DNA from: Lutibacter sp.
Lineage (GTDB): Bacteria > Bacteroidota > Bacteroidia > Flavobacteriales > Flavobacteriaceae
Direction of reading: 5' to 3'
Length of the DNA stretch: 41,265 nucleotides
Assembly (NCBI RefSeq): GCF_013139515.1
Contig: NZ_WTAR01000003.1
Span: 1 to 41,265 of the forward strand
Within the stretch, counting starts at the first letter, position 1; each line of letters starts with the position of its first letter. Positions 33,394 through 41,265 of the stretch are shown here, in pieces. Both the position numbers and the translations under genes were made by a program. A model generated the notes under the pieces. The model searched no databases, was not told where the DNA came from, and was given only the letters and a program-made list of their open reading frames with translations.

Positions 33394-34824
33394 ATGAAAT
33401 TAGTAAAACAATTATTAATCTTAATTTCATTTTCATTTTTTTTAATCACCTGCTCAAAAAATGAGAATACAACTACCCCTATTCCACAAAACACTTTAAA
33501 AGAAGTTACTATTTTTCATATAAACGATCAACATGGGAGACTTGATAATTTTTCAAAAATTAAACATATAATTGATCAAGAAAAAGAATTAACCAATGTT
33601 ATGGTTGTTTGTAGTGGAGATATTTTTTCTGGAAACCCAGTAGTCGATAATCATAACGAAAAAGGATTTCCAATGATTGACCTTATGAATAAAGTTGGAT
33701 TTGATGTTGCAACCATTGGTAATCATGAATTTGATTATGGTGAAATTATTTTAAAAGACCGTTTTCAACAATCTCAATTTGATTGGGTTTGTGCGAATGT
33801 TGATATGAACACAACTGGCATACCAGAACCAAATGAATACAAAACAATTACTAAAAACGATGTTAAAATTACTTTTTTAGGGCTCGTTGAAACAAATGGT
33901 AAAGAAGGTGCTATTATTCCTTCAACTCACCCTTGGAGAGTTAAAAATTTAACTTTTCAAAAATATACTTCTGTCATTGATAATTACTCACAATTAAAAG
34001 AATCTGAAGAATCAGATTTGTATATTGCCCTTACACATTTAGGTGAATCAACCGATAAAAATATTGCTGCAAATTATCCATATTTTGATTTAATTATTGG
34101 GGGGCATTCTCATTCAAGAACAAATACAACTGTAAATAGTATTCCTGTTTTTCAAGCTGGTTCTAATTTAAATTATTTAGGAAAAATTAAGTTAACTATT
34201 AAAGATAAAGCTATTCAAAATTTAGATTATGAACTAATTGATTTGAATAGTTATTCTAATTTTGATTCAGCACTTAAAAGTGTAATTGACACCTACAACG
34301 AAGATGCTAATTTAGATGAGGTCATTGGCTATTCAGAAGCATATCATTCTAGATCACAAGTTGGTTATTTTTATACAAGCGCTTTAAAATATGAAATGGA
34401 TGTTGATTTAACGTTTCAAAATACAGGAGGTGTAAGAGCTAATTTAGATGAAGGTGATATTTTAAAACGTGAAATTTATACTATTGACCCTTTTAATAAT
34501 GGAAGTGTAACTTACACTATGACTGTTGGTGAAATTAAAAACTTCTTAAAAAATAGTGGTGCTGGTTTTTATTATTCAGGTGGAACAATTGATCAAGATG
34601 GTTTTGAAGTTGTTATAAGAGATAATGCGAATATGATTTTAAGTGATAATACAACATTAACTATTGGATTAAACGATTATATTCCTGCTGTTTACGACAC
34701 TTACTTTACACAAACACCAACATATAAACCCTATACAACTGCAGAAGCAATTATTAATTATTTAGAAAATGATGCTACACCAATAAATTACACAGGCTAT
34801 AGTAATTACTTTAAGTTTAATTAA
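33394..34824 (+). CDS. lipoprotein 5'-nucleotidase / metallophosphatase
   Basis: A 476-residue exported enzyme of the UshA/5'-nucleotidase family, releasing phosphate and nucleosides from nucleotides outside the inner membrane. The start at ATG 33394 gives MKLVKQLLILISFSFFLITC, a lipoprotein signal with the cysteine in LITC (Thr before Cys is unusual). Metallophosphatase motifs: FHINDQHGRLDNF, GDIFSG, GNHEFDYG and GGHSHSR. The C-terminal nucleotide-specificity domain has LTFQNTGGVRANLDEGDILKREIYTIDPFNN. Both domains are fused, while some Bacteroidota have them as two separate genes. A convergent purC begins on the next base; no terminator between. Confidence 0.9.
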   Translation: MKLVKQLLILISFSFFLITCSKNENTTTPIPQNTLKEVTIFHINDQHGRLDNFSKIKHIIDQEKELTNVMVVCSGDIFSGNPVVDNHNEKGFPMIDLMNKVGFDVATIGNHEFDYGEIILKDRFQQSQFDWVCANVDMNTTGIPEPNEYKTITKNDVKITFLGLVETNGKEGAIIPSTHPWRVKNLTFQKYTSVIDNYSQLKESEESDLYIALTHLGESTDKNIAANYPYFDLIIGGHSHSRTNTTVNSIPVFQAGSNLNYLGKIKLTIKDKAIQNLDYELIDLNSYSNFDSALKSVIDTYNEDANLDEVIGYSEAYHSRSQVGYFYTSALKYEMDVDLTFQNTGGVRANLDEGDILKREIYTIDPFNNGSVTYTMTVGEIKNFLKNSGAGFYYSGGTIDQDGFEVVIRDNANMILSDNTTLTIGLNDYIPAVYDTYFTQTPTYKPYTTAEAIINYLENDATPINYTGYSNYFKFN

Positions 34825-35775
34825 TTACTTCTCCAAAAAGGCAAGTACATTTTTCTCAATTCTATTCATAATATCACTTACATCCGATTTGACGAACGTT
34901 TCACCTGTTATATTTTCGTATAGTTCAATATAACGATCAGAAATTTCTTTAATTTTCTCATCACTCATTTCGGGTACAGTTTGTCCTTCCAATCCTTGAA
35001 AATTATTAGTAATTAGCCACTGACGAACAAACTCTTTAGACAATTGTTTTTGAGTTTCTCCTTTGCTTTGCCTTTCTTCATATCCTTCATTATAAAAATA
35101 ACGTGAAGAATCTGGTGTATGAATTTCATCAATTAACACAATTTTCCCGTCTTTTGTTTTACCAAATTCATATTTAGTATCCACTAAAATCAAGCCACGT
35201 TCTGCAGCAATTTCAGTACCTCTATCAAACAATGCTTTCGTATAATTTTCCAATACTTCGTAATCTTCTTTTGAAACAATACCTTTTGAAATAATAGCTT
35301 CCTTTGAAATATCTTCATCGTGATCTCCTTCTTCAGCTTTTGTAGCTGGCGTAATTATTGGTTCAGGAAATTTATCGTTTTCGCACATTCCATCAGGCAT
35401 TGAAACTCCACACAACATACGCTTCCCTAGCTTATATTCGCGCGCTGCGTGACCAGACATATATCCGCGAATCACCATTTCAACTTTAAATGGTGTGCAC
35501 ATATGCCCTATTGCAACATTTGGATCAGGAATAGCAATAATCCAGTTTGGAACAATATCTTTAGTTGCTTCCATCATTTTTGAAGCAATTTGATTTAATA
35601 TTTGGCCTTTAAAAGGTATTTGTTTTGGCATGACTACATCAAAAGCTGAAAGTCTATCAGAAGCAATCATTACTAATATTTCATCGTTCAAATTATAAAC
35701 TTCTCTTACTTTTCCTTTGTAAACATATGTTTGCTTTGGAAAATTAAATGCTGTGTTGTTAATTGTATTACTCAT
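34825..35775 (-). CDS. purC: phosphoribosylaminoimidazole-succinocarboxamide synthase
   Basis: The enzyme joins CAIR and aspartate with ATP in step 8 of purine synthesis. The 316-residue length is that of the longer, two-lobe SAICAR synthase type seen in Bacteroidota (E. coli PurC is 237). Seen: [11 protein letters not shown] nucleotide loop, [38 protein letters not shown] and [12 protein letters not shown] with conserved acidic and arginine residues. It overlaps the phoH stop by 8 bp, so the two are co-transcribed and probably coupled in translation. Confidence 0.96.
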   Translation of the reverse strand: MSNTINNTAFNFPKQTYVYKGKVREVYNLNDEILVMIASDRLSAFDVVMPKQIPFKGQILNQIASKMMEATKDIVPNWIIAIPDPNVAIGHMCTPFKVEMVIRGYMSGHAAREYKLGKRMLCGVSMPDGMCENDKFPEPIITPATKAEEGDHDEDISKEAIISKGIVSKEDYEVLENYTKALFDRGTEIAAERGLILVDTKYEFGKTKDGKIVLIDEIHTPDSSRYFYNEGYEERQSKGETQKQLSKEFVRQWLITNNFQGLEGQTVPEMSDEKIKEISDRYIELYENITGETFVKSDVSDIMNRIEKNVLAFLEK

Positions 35776-36721
35776 TTCCTATTTCTAAACTTTTATATGC
35801 AGATATTATTTGCTTTACCAATCTATGCCTTACTACATCTTTTTCATCTAATTGCACAAATGCTATTCCTTTAACCTCTTTAAGCGTTAACATGGCTTCT
35901 TTTAAACCTGACACTTGCCTTCTAGGCAAATCAATCTGCCCAGGATCTCCATTAATCACAAATTTTGCACTTTTACCCATTCTAGTTAAAAACATTTTCA
36001 TTTGACTATGTGTAGTATTTTGTGCTTCGTCTAAAATTACAAAAGCATTATCTAACGTTCTACCACGCATAAATGCCAAAGGCGCAATTTGTATAATTCC
36101 TTTTTCAATGTATGAATCAAGCCGTTCATAAGGTATCATATCACGCAATGCATCATATAAAGGTTGCATGTATGGGTCTAATTTTTCTTTTAAATCTCCG
36201 GGTAAAAAACCTAAATTTTCACCCGATTCTACAGCCGGACGTGTTAAAACAATCCTTTTCACCCCCCTCTCTTTCAACGCTTTAACAGCTAATGCAACAG
36301 CTGTATAAGTTTTACCTGTGCCTGCAGGACCAATAGCAAAAAGCATATCGTTTTTTTCTATGAACTCAACCATTTTTCGTTGATTGGCAGTCTGGGCTTT
36401 TATTAGCTTTCCTCCTACACCGTGTACCAAAACACCATCAGCTAATTTTGAACTTTTATGCTCACTACCATTTGAAGTTAAAATACGTTCAATACTATTT
36501 TCATCTAATTTATTATAACGATTAAAATAGGTAATAAGCATACCCAACCTTTTCTCAAATTCATCTAAAATTTCAGGCTCACCATAAGCTTTCAATTCAT
36601 TTCCACGAGCAACAATTTTAAGTTTAGGGTAATATTTTCGTAAAATTTCTACATTCGTATTTTGAGTACCAAACAAGTCGTTTGGATTAATCTCTGTCAG
36701 TTCAATAATACGTTCGTTCAA
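35768..36721 (-). CDS. phoH: PhoH family ATPase
   Basis: A 317-residue PhoH-like P-loop protein, a predicted RNA-linked ATPase of the superfamily 1-like helicases (often beside ybeY in other bacteria). Walker A GPAGTGKT is at residues 131-138, Walker B is ILDEAQNT near 230, and [31 protein letters not shown] is the PhoH signature. The start is a TTG (36719-36721) giving [10 protein letters not shown], which fits homologues; no in-frame ATG lies upstream. Promoter candidate at 36793-36800. First gene of a two-gene operon with purC, a pairing known in Bacteroidota with no clear functional link. Confidence 0.92.
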   Translation of the reverse strand: MNERIIELTEINPNDLFGTQNTNVEILRKYYPKLKIVARGNELKAYGEPEILDEFEKRLGMLITYFNRYNKLDENSIERILTSNGSEHKSSKLADGVLVHGVGGKLIKAQTANQRKMVEFIEKNDMLFAIGPAGTGKTYTAVALAVKALKERGVKRIVLTRPAVESGENLGFLPGDLKEKLDPYMQPLYDALRDMIPYERLDSYIEKGIIQIAPLAFMRGRTLDNAFVILDEAQNTTHSQMKMFLTRMGKSAKFVINGDPGQIDLPRRQVSGLKEAMLTLKEVKGIAFVQLDEKDVVRHRLVKQIISAYKSLEIGNE

Positions 36722-36779
36722 ATGATGTGAGTGTTAAGTTATAATAAAAAAATGTATACTAAATAACCGAATATTTCAT

Positions 36780-36787
36780 TAGATTTG
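36780..36787 (+). promoter_or_regulatory. promoter -7 box of the SAM hydrolase gene
   Basis: TAGATTTG fits TAnnTTTG and would give a leader of about 107 nt. It faces the phoH box 5 bp away. Confidence 0.45.
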
Positions 36788-36792
36788 CATAA

Positions 36793-36800
36793 CAAATGTA
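36793..36800 (-). promoter_or_regulatory. phoH promoter -7 box
   Basis: TACATTTG on the minus strand fits TAnnTTTG, 72 bp upstream of the phoH TTG. Together with 36780-36787 it forms a near-symmetrical face-to-face pair. Confidence 0.5.
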
Positions 36801-36901
36801 AGCATTATCAAATAACAATCTTCTAAGTTTTAGAAATAAGTTTTAAACATTTTATTAAGGTTTTACAATTGTAAGTATCAAAAAAATCGCAAGAAATTTA
36901 T

Positions 36902-37732
36902 ATGTCAATAATAACTTTAACTACTGATTTTGGAATTAAAGACCACTTTGTTGGCGCTGTAAAAGGCACCATCTACAGCGAATTACCTGATGCCAAAATT
37001 GTTGATATTTCTCATTTAATTTCTCCATTTAATATTACAGAAACAGCATATATCTTAAAAAATGCTTATAAAAGTTTCCCTGAAGGCAGCATCCATATTA
37101 TTGGTGTAGATTCTGAGTTAAATAATGAAAATAAACACATTGCTTTAAAATTAGACAATCATTACTTTATTTGTCCAGATAATGGTGTAATTTCATTACT
37201 AGCTTCAGAAATAAAGCCAGAAAAAATTGTTGAAATAAATATTCATGACAGAGTTTCAACAAGTTTTCCTGTATTAGATGTTTTTGTGAAAGTTGCGTGC
37301 CATATTGCACGAGGAGGAACACTAGAAATTATTGGTAAAATTATTCCTGATTTTAAACAAACTATAGAGCTTCAACCTGCTGTTTCATCAGATAATAATA
37401 CTATTTCAGGCCATATCATTTATATTGATAATTACGGAAATTGTGTTAGCAATATTACTGAAAAATTATTTCAAGATGTTAGTAAAGGGCGTAATTTTGA
37501 AGTTACAGCTAATAGATATACTTTTAAAAAAGTATATCTAAAATACAGCGATCTAGTTGATTTTTCTTTACCTAAAGAACAACGGCAAAAAGACGGAAGC
37601 AAAATGGCCATTTTTAACTCTGTGAATTATTTAGAAATAGCAATGTATCGCAGTAACTCTAGTACTGTTGGCAGTGCACATTCACTGTTAGGATTGAATT
37701 ATAGAGACATGATAACTGTTAAGTTTATATAA
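36902..37732 (+). CDS. S-adenosyl-L-methionine hydrolase (SAM hydroxide adenosyltransferase, DUF62)
   Basis: A 276-residue DUF62 protein that, by family, splits SAM with water into adenosine and methionine. It carries the N-terminal TLTTDFGIKDHFVGAVKG motif with the acidic and histidine residues, the SEINxxFICPDNGVISLL-like segment and DVSHxxxPFN-like VDISHLISPFNI in the first half. The C-terminal beta-barrel half has IIYIDNYGNCVSNIT and a final TVGSAHSLLGLNYRDMI. Relatives include chlorinase and fluorinase, but the generic sequence argues for the plain hydrolase. It begins 101 bp after a face-to-face promoter pair shared with phoH and is followed 7 bp later by a small gene. Confidence 0.88.
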   Translation: MSIITLTTDFGIKDHFVGAVKGTIYSELPDAKIVDISHLISPFNITETAYILKNAYKSFPEGSIHIIGVDSELNNENKHIALKLDNHYFICPDNGVISLLASEIKPEKIVEINIHDRVSTSFPVLDVFVKVACHIARGGTLEIIGKIIPDFKQTIELQPAVSSDNNTISGHIIYIDNYGNCVSNITEKLFQDVSKGRNFEVTANRYTFKKVYLKYSDLVDFSLPKEQRQKDGSKMAIFNSVNYLEIAMYRSNSSTVGSAHSLLGLNYRDMITVKFI

Positions 37733-37739
37733 AAAAATT

Positions 37740-38036
37740 ATGTTTACACGAATTGTAAAAATGAGTTTTGAAGATTCAAAAGTTGAAGAATTTCTTCAAA
37801 ATTTTAATGAAAATAAAGAAAAAATACGCAATTTTGAAGGCTGTAATCAGTTAAAATTATTGAGAGACAAAAACAACCCAAACACGTTTTTCACTTATAG
37901 TTATTGGGAATCTGAAGCAAATTTAGAAGTTTACAGAAACTCAGAACTTTTTAAACAGGTTTGGGCAAAAACAAAAGTATTATTCAACAACAAACCTGAG
38001 GCATGGAGCGTTGATACAGTTGAAAGTTTAACGTAA
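37740..38036 (+). CDS. small antibiotic-biosynthesis-monooxygenase-like (ABM) protein
   Basis: A 98-residue single-domain protein of the dimeric alpha-beta-barrel type. MFTRIVKMSFEDSKVEEFLQNFNE is followed by NFEGCNQLKLLRDKNNPNTFFTYSYWESEANLEVYRNSELFKQVW, which is the ABM/quinol-monooxygenase layout (strand, helix, FEGC turn, two strands, W..xxY motif). Such proteins act on quinols, haem-like rings or may be non-catalytic; no substrate can be assigned. It lies 7 bp after the SAM hydrolase gene, in operon, and 58 bp before gldF. Confidence 0.8.
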   Translation: MFTRIVKMSFEDSKVEEFLQNFNENKEKIRNFEGCNQLKLLRDKNNPNTFFTYSYWESEANLEVYRNSELFKQVWAKTKVLFNNKPEAWSVDTVESLT

Positions 38037-38094
38037 ACATTAAAAAACTATACTTATAAAATACAAGTCTTACTTTTTGAATTATAAATTACAA

Positions 38095-38823
38095 ATGAAA
38101 CCAATATTACTAAAAGAACTAAATTCATTTTTTTCATCACCAATTGCCTATTTAGTAATTGCGGTGTATTTATTGGTTAACGGTTTATTTTTATGGGTTT
38201 TTGAAGGTGATTTCAATATTTTGCATGCCGGTTTTGCAGATTTAAATAATTACTTTTTTTTAGCTCCATGGATATTTATTTTTTTAATTCCTGCAATTAC
38301 TATGCGTAGTTTTTCTGATGAATATAATACAGGAACTATTGAAATTTTAAAAACCAAACCAATTACAAATTGGCAACTTATTTTAGGAAAATACGTAGGT
38401 TCATTACTATTAGTAATTTTGGCTATTTTACCAACTTTAATTTACGTTTACAGTATTTATAAATTAGGAAATCCTGTTGGAAATCTAAAATTAGGAACCA
38501 CTTTGGGGTCGTTTATAGGATTACTATTTTTAGCTAGCACTTATACTGCTATTGGTGTTTTTGCTTCTACAATTTCAAAAAATCAAATTGTTTCATTTAT
38601 TACAGCCGTATTTATTTCCTTCTTTTTCTTTTACGGGTTTGAAGCTTTAGCAAATTATAATCTCTTCGGAAATTTAGATTATACCTTTCAAAATTTTGGA
38701 ATGAATTCACACTTTGAAAGTATAAGTAAAGGTGTAATTGATACACGTGATTTAATTTATTTTGTATCTATAACTTTCTTTTTTTTAATACTAACAAATT
38801 ACAGAATACAACATGAACAGTAA
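38095..38823 (+). CDS. gldF: gliding motility ABC transporter permease GldF
   Basis: A 242-residue integral membrane protein with six hydrophobic segments (AYLVIAVYLLVNGLFLWVF; YFFLAPWIFIFLIPAITM; IGLLFLASTYTAIGVFAST; and others), the ABC2-type permease fold. The SFSDEYNTGTIEILKTKPITNWQLILGKY motif is the conserved cytoplasmic coupling segment. It should pair with GldG and the ATPase GldA, needed for gliding in Flavobacterium. I chose the ATG at 38095 (MKPILLKELNSFF), the usual N-terminus. The frame extends to a TTG at 38077, but the extra residues are not GldF-like. It overlaps gldG by 11 bp. Confidence 0.92.
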   Translation: MKPILLKELNSFFSSPIAYLVIAVYLLVNGLFLWVFEGDFNILHAGFADLNNYFFLAPWIFIFLIPAITMRSFSDEYNTGTIEILKTKPITNWQLILGKYVGSLLLVILAILPTLIYVYSIYKLGNPVGNLKLGTTLGSFIGLLFLASTYTAIGVFASTISKNQIVSFITAVFISFFFFYGFEALANYNLFGNLDYTFQNFGMNSHFESISKGVIDTRDLIYFVSITFFFLILTNYRIQHEQ

Positions 38824-40453
38824 GTATTCTAAAATAGGATTTCTTTTAGTTGGCTTGCTCCTACTCAACTTTGTAAGTTCAAAAATTTACAAACGATTTG
38901 ATTTAACTGAAGATGGAAGATATACGCTATCAAAAGCTACAAAAAACATCATTAAAAATGCACAAAACAGTATTACTATAAAAGTGTATTTACAAGGCGA
39001 TTTTCCTGCGGAATTTAAACGTCTTCAAATTGAAACAAAACAACACTTAGAAGAATTAAAAGCTCTCAATAAAAATATAAAATTTCATTTTATAAACCCT
39101 TCTAAAATTGGTCAGGAATTAATAAATAAAGGATTAGAACCAAGCCGATTACAAGTACAAGAAAATGGAAAATTATCTGAAATTGTAATTTTTCCTTGGG
39201 CAGTTGTTTCATCAAAAAATAAGACAGAAAATATTTCGCTTTTAAAAGATATTTTTTCTGATTCTCAAGATGAACAATTAGAAAGTTCTATCCAAAATTT
39301 AGAATATGCTTTTGCAAATGCTATACATAAGGTAACTTCAAAAAAATCAAAAAAAATAGCCATTATCAAAGGAAACGGTGAGTTAAATGATATTTATATA
39401 GCTGATTTTTTAAAAAAATTAAACGAATATTATTTCTTAGCTCCTTTCACATTAGATTCAGTTGTTTCTCAACCACAAAAAACACTTACTGATATTTCTA
39501 AATTTGACTTAGCAATTATAGCCAAACCTACCGAAAAATTTACTGAAGATGAAAAATTTACGTTAGATCAATTTTTAATGAATGGCGGAAAAACGTTATG
39601 GCTAGTTGATAATGTGCAAGCCGAATTAGATAGTCTAATGCAAACCGGCGAAACTTTAGCATACCCAAGAGATTTAGGTTTAACTGATTTATTTTTCAAC
39701 TATGGTGTTAGAATTAATACTGATTTAATTACAGATTTATACAATTCTGAAATTCCTTTGGCAACAGGAAATATTGGAAATAAAACACAATTTAGTCAAT
39801 TTCAATGGATGTATTTTCCGTTATTAAATTCAATAAATAATCACCCAATAAATAATAATATTGAAGCTGTAAACGCAAAATTTGCAAACAGTATTGACAT
39901 ACTTAAAAACACTATTAAAAAAACTGTTTTATTGCAAAGTTCTAAACTTTCAAAAACAGTAGGAACACCTTCAATTATTTCATTAAAAAAAATAACAGAG
40001 CAACCAAATTCTTCAGAATACACAAATGGAGAAAAACCAATTGCTGTTATATTAGAAGGTGAATTTAAATCGGCTTATAATGGCCGCGTGAAGCCTTTTA
40101 AACTTAAAAATTCAAAGGAAAACAGTATTGAAACAAAAATGGTTATAATTTCAGATGGAGATATTATTGCTAACGAAATTTCACAAGGAAAACCTCTTGA
40201 ATTAGGCGTAAATAAATGGACTAATCAACATTACGGAAATAAAGAATTTTTGCTAAATACTGTCAACTATTTATTAGATGACACTGGTTTAATTAACATT
40301 CGCTCTAAAACAGTTCAAATTGACTTTTTAAACAAACAAAAAGCATTTGAAGAAACTCGTAAATGGCAATTACTAAATATTCTTTTTCCACTAATAGTTC
40401 TCGCTCTTTTTGGTTTCATTTTTAACTATTTCAGAAAGAAAAAATATCAGTAA
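38813..40453 (+). CDS. gldG: gliding motility ABC transporter auxiliary protein GldG
   Basis: A 546-residue protein with one N-terminal membrane helix (KIGFLLVGLLLLNFVSS) and one C-terminal helix (LLNILFPLIVLALFGFIFNYF), and a long periplasmic middle. That is the GldG (ABC_transp_aux) topology. SKIYKRFDLTEDGRYTLSKATKNI is the conserved start of the outer domain, and GGKTLWLVDNVQAELDSL and VIISDGDIIANE are later conserved blocks. It works with GldF in the membrane complex for gliding. The 11-bp overlap with gldF suggests coupling; gldA is not nearby. Confidence 0.93.
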   Translation: MNSKYSKIGFLLVGLLLLNFVSSKIYKRFDLTEDGRYTLSKATKNIIKNAQNSITIKVYLQGDFPAEFKRLQIETKQHLEELKALNKNIKFHFINPSKIGQELINKGLEPSRLQVQENGKLSEIVIFPWAVVSSKNKTENISLLKDIFSDSQDEQLESSIQNLEYAFANAIHKVTSKKSKKIAIIKGNGELNDIYIADFLKKLNEYYFLAPFTLDSVVSQPQKTLTDISKFDLAIIAKPTEKFTEDEKFTLDQFLMNGGKTLWLVDNVQAELDSLMQTGETLAYPRDLGLTDLFFNYGVRINTDLITDLYNSEIPLATGNIGNKTQFSQFQWMYFPLLNSINNHPINNNIEAVNAKFANSIDILKNTIKKTVLLQSSKLSKTVGTPSIISLKKITEQPNSSEYTNGEKPIAVILEGEFKSAYNGRVKPFKLKNSKENSIETKMVIISDGDIIANEISQGKPLELGVNKWTNQHYGNKEFLLNTVNYLLDDTGLINIRSKTVQIDFLNKQKAFEETRKWQLLNILFPLIVLALFGFIFNYFRKKKYQ

Positions 40454-40523
40454 CACTTTTAACATAACTTCATAAATTATTGTTAAAGTTAAACTTGGTA
40501 ATTCTTCAAGGTTTTATAAATGT

Positions 40524-40531
40524 TATATTTG
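40524..40531 (+). promoter_or_regulatory. promoter -7 box of the DUF2911 gene
   Basis: TATATTTG fits TAnnTTTG, 27 bp upstream of the ATG at 40559. A TTG at 40495 is 26 bp away, slightly too far for a normal -33. Confidence 0.5.
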
Positions 40532-40558
40532 TTACTTAACTTAAATATAACAACTACT

Positions 40559-41265
40559 ATGTTAAAAAAATTAGCAATCTTATGCTTAGCTATAGGATTT
40601 ACTTCAACAGCAAATGCACAAATAAAAACACCTCAACCTAGTCCTTCTTCAAAAATTGAAAAGGTTGTTGGATTAACTGATGTTACTTTAGAATTCTCTA
40701 GACCAGCAATGAGAGGAAGAACTATCTTTGGTGGATTAGTACCTTTTGGAAAGACATGGAGAACTGGTGCTAACGCAAATACTAAAATAACTTTTGGTGA
40801 TAACGTTACTATTGACGGACAAGAATTAAAAAAGGGAACATATGCAATTTACACCATTCCAAATGAAACTACTTGGGATGTGATTTTTTACAGTGATTCT
40901 AACAATTGGGGAACACCAAGAGAATGGGACGAAAGTAAAGTAGCTGCAAAAACAACTGTAGAAGCTCACACAATGAATATGAAAATTGAATCTTTTACAA
41001 TGACATTTGATGATTTAGCTTCAGGTTCAGCTGTACTAGGAATACTTTGGGAGAGTACTTATGTTGGTGTTAAATTTGAAGTTCCAACAGATAAAATTGC
41101 TTCAAAAAGTATTGAAACAGCGATGTCTGGTCCTTCAGATAACGATTATTTTCAATCAGCAACTTATTACCATACTGAAGGAAAAGATTTAAAGCAAGCT
41201 TTAGCTTGGATGGAAAAAGCAACTAAAGGTGATAATCCTCCTTTTTGGTACTTACGAAGAATGAG
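40559..41265 (+). CDS. exported DUF2911 protein, N-terminal part
   Basis: This gene was read directly from the sequence and runs off the window; 235 codons are visible. It starts MLKKLAILCLAIGFTSTANA, a signal peptide with the AxA-type cleavage site before QIKTP. The body has the DUF2911 pattern: SPSSKIEKVVGLTDVTLEFSRP, RGRTIFGGLVPFGKTWRTGAN, KKGTYAIYTIPN, WDVIFYSDSNNWG. The function of DUF2911 is unknown; the protein is probably periplasmic. The later part (ATYYHTEGKDLKQALAWMEKA) begins a TPR-like helical region often found in this family. Confidence 0.88.
   Translation, partial: MLKKLAILCLAIGFTSTANAQIKTPQPSPSSKIEKVVGLTDVTLEFSRPAMRGRTIFGGLVPFGKTWRTGANANTKITFGDNVTIDGQELKKGTYAIYTIPNETTWDVIFYSDSNNWGTPREWDESKVAAKTTVEAHTMNMKIESFTMTFDDLASGSAVLGILWESTYVGVKFEVPTDKIASKSIETAMSGPSDNDYFQSATYYHTEGKDLKQALAWMEKATKGDNPPFWYLRRM

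Noticed and set aside
1-41265. CRISPR arrays, tRNA or rRNA genes, prophage or known defence loci
   Set aside because: No regularly spaced direct repeats, no cloverleaf-type sequences and no phage or defence gene motifs were seen on either strand.

Overview
The window looks like the chromosome of a member of the Flavobacteriaceae (Bacteroidota). The DNA is very AT-rich. Gene starts lack Shine-Dalgarno sequences, and many genes are preceded by the Bacteroidota promoter -7 box TAnnTTTG. Marker genes fit: gldF/gldG gliding-motility genes, a Bacteroidota-type GlmU-like protein, DUF5606, DUF2911, a two-domain-length PurC and a 949-residue CarB. The genus cannot be fixed from the sequence; nifJ hints at some fermentative or micro-oxic capacity. 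Most of the window is core housekeeping DNA with one insertion sequence and one decayed gene.

Layout. 1-5.1 kb: the end of an ABC exporter, then a minus-strand pair for tRNA maturation (threonylcarbamoyl-AMP synthase and CCA nucleotidyltransferase), dapD, the divergent ruvX, and a lone polysaccharide pyruvyl transferase. 5.2-7.8 kb: def, DUF5606 and mazG in one operon, then a short-chain dehydrogenase. 7.8-9.25 kb: a complete IS4-family element, 1393 bp, with perfect 17-bp ends and a 9-bp target duplication. It sits in the middle of what was a shared bidirectional terminator between the dehydrogenase gene and lon. 9.25-14.1 kb: lon, then an ECF sigma factor, a single-pass membrane protein and an exported DUF4097 protein in a tight operon. 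14.1-20.4 kb: a small unknown gene, lpxD, topB-rluE, a GlmU-like protein and a small HEPN-like protein. 20.5-27.6 kb: nifJ, carB and rpmH, all on the minus strand. 27.7-32.4 kb: a 2,4-dienoyl-CoA-reductase-like SDR, pyrG and yidC. 32.4-34.8 kb: a frameshifted paralogue of the adjacent STAS-like gene, the intact STAS-like gene, and a lipoprotein 5'-nucleotidase. 34.8-41.3 kb: phoH-purC (minus), then a SAM hydrolase, a small monooxygenase-fold protein, gldF-gldG and the start of a DUF2911 gene.

How the genes work together. Most are individual essential functions: translation (def, rpmH, tRNA maturation, rluE), nucleotide synthesis (carB, pyrG, purC), envelope building (lpxD, yidC, GlmU-like, dapD) and DNA or protein maintenance (ruvX, topB, lon, mazG). 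The sigma-membrane-DUF4097 operon is the clearest candidate regulatory unit. gldF and gldG encode membrane parts of an ABC-type complex needed for gliding; the ATPase gene gldA is not in the window. No tRNA, rRNA, CRISPR array, prophage or recognised defence system was seen, and no clear undescribed multi-gene system is present. The most interesting structures are the IS in the terminator, the decayed STAS paralogue and the face-to-face promoters at 36.8 kb.
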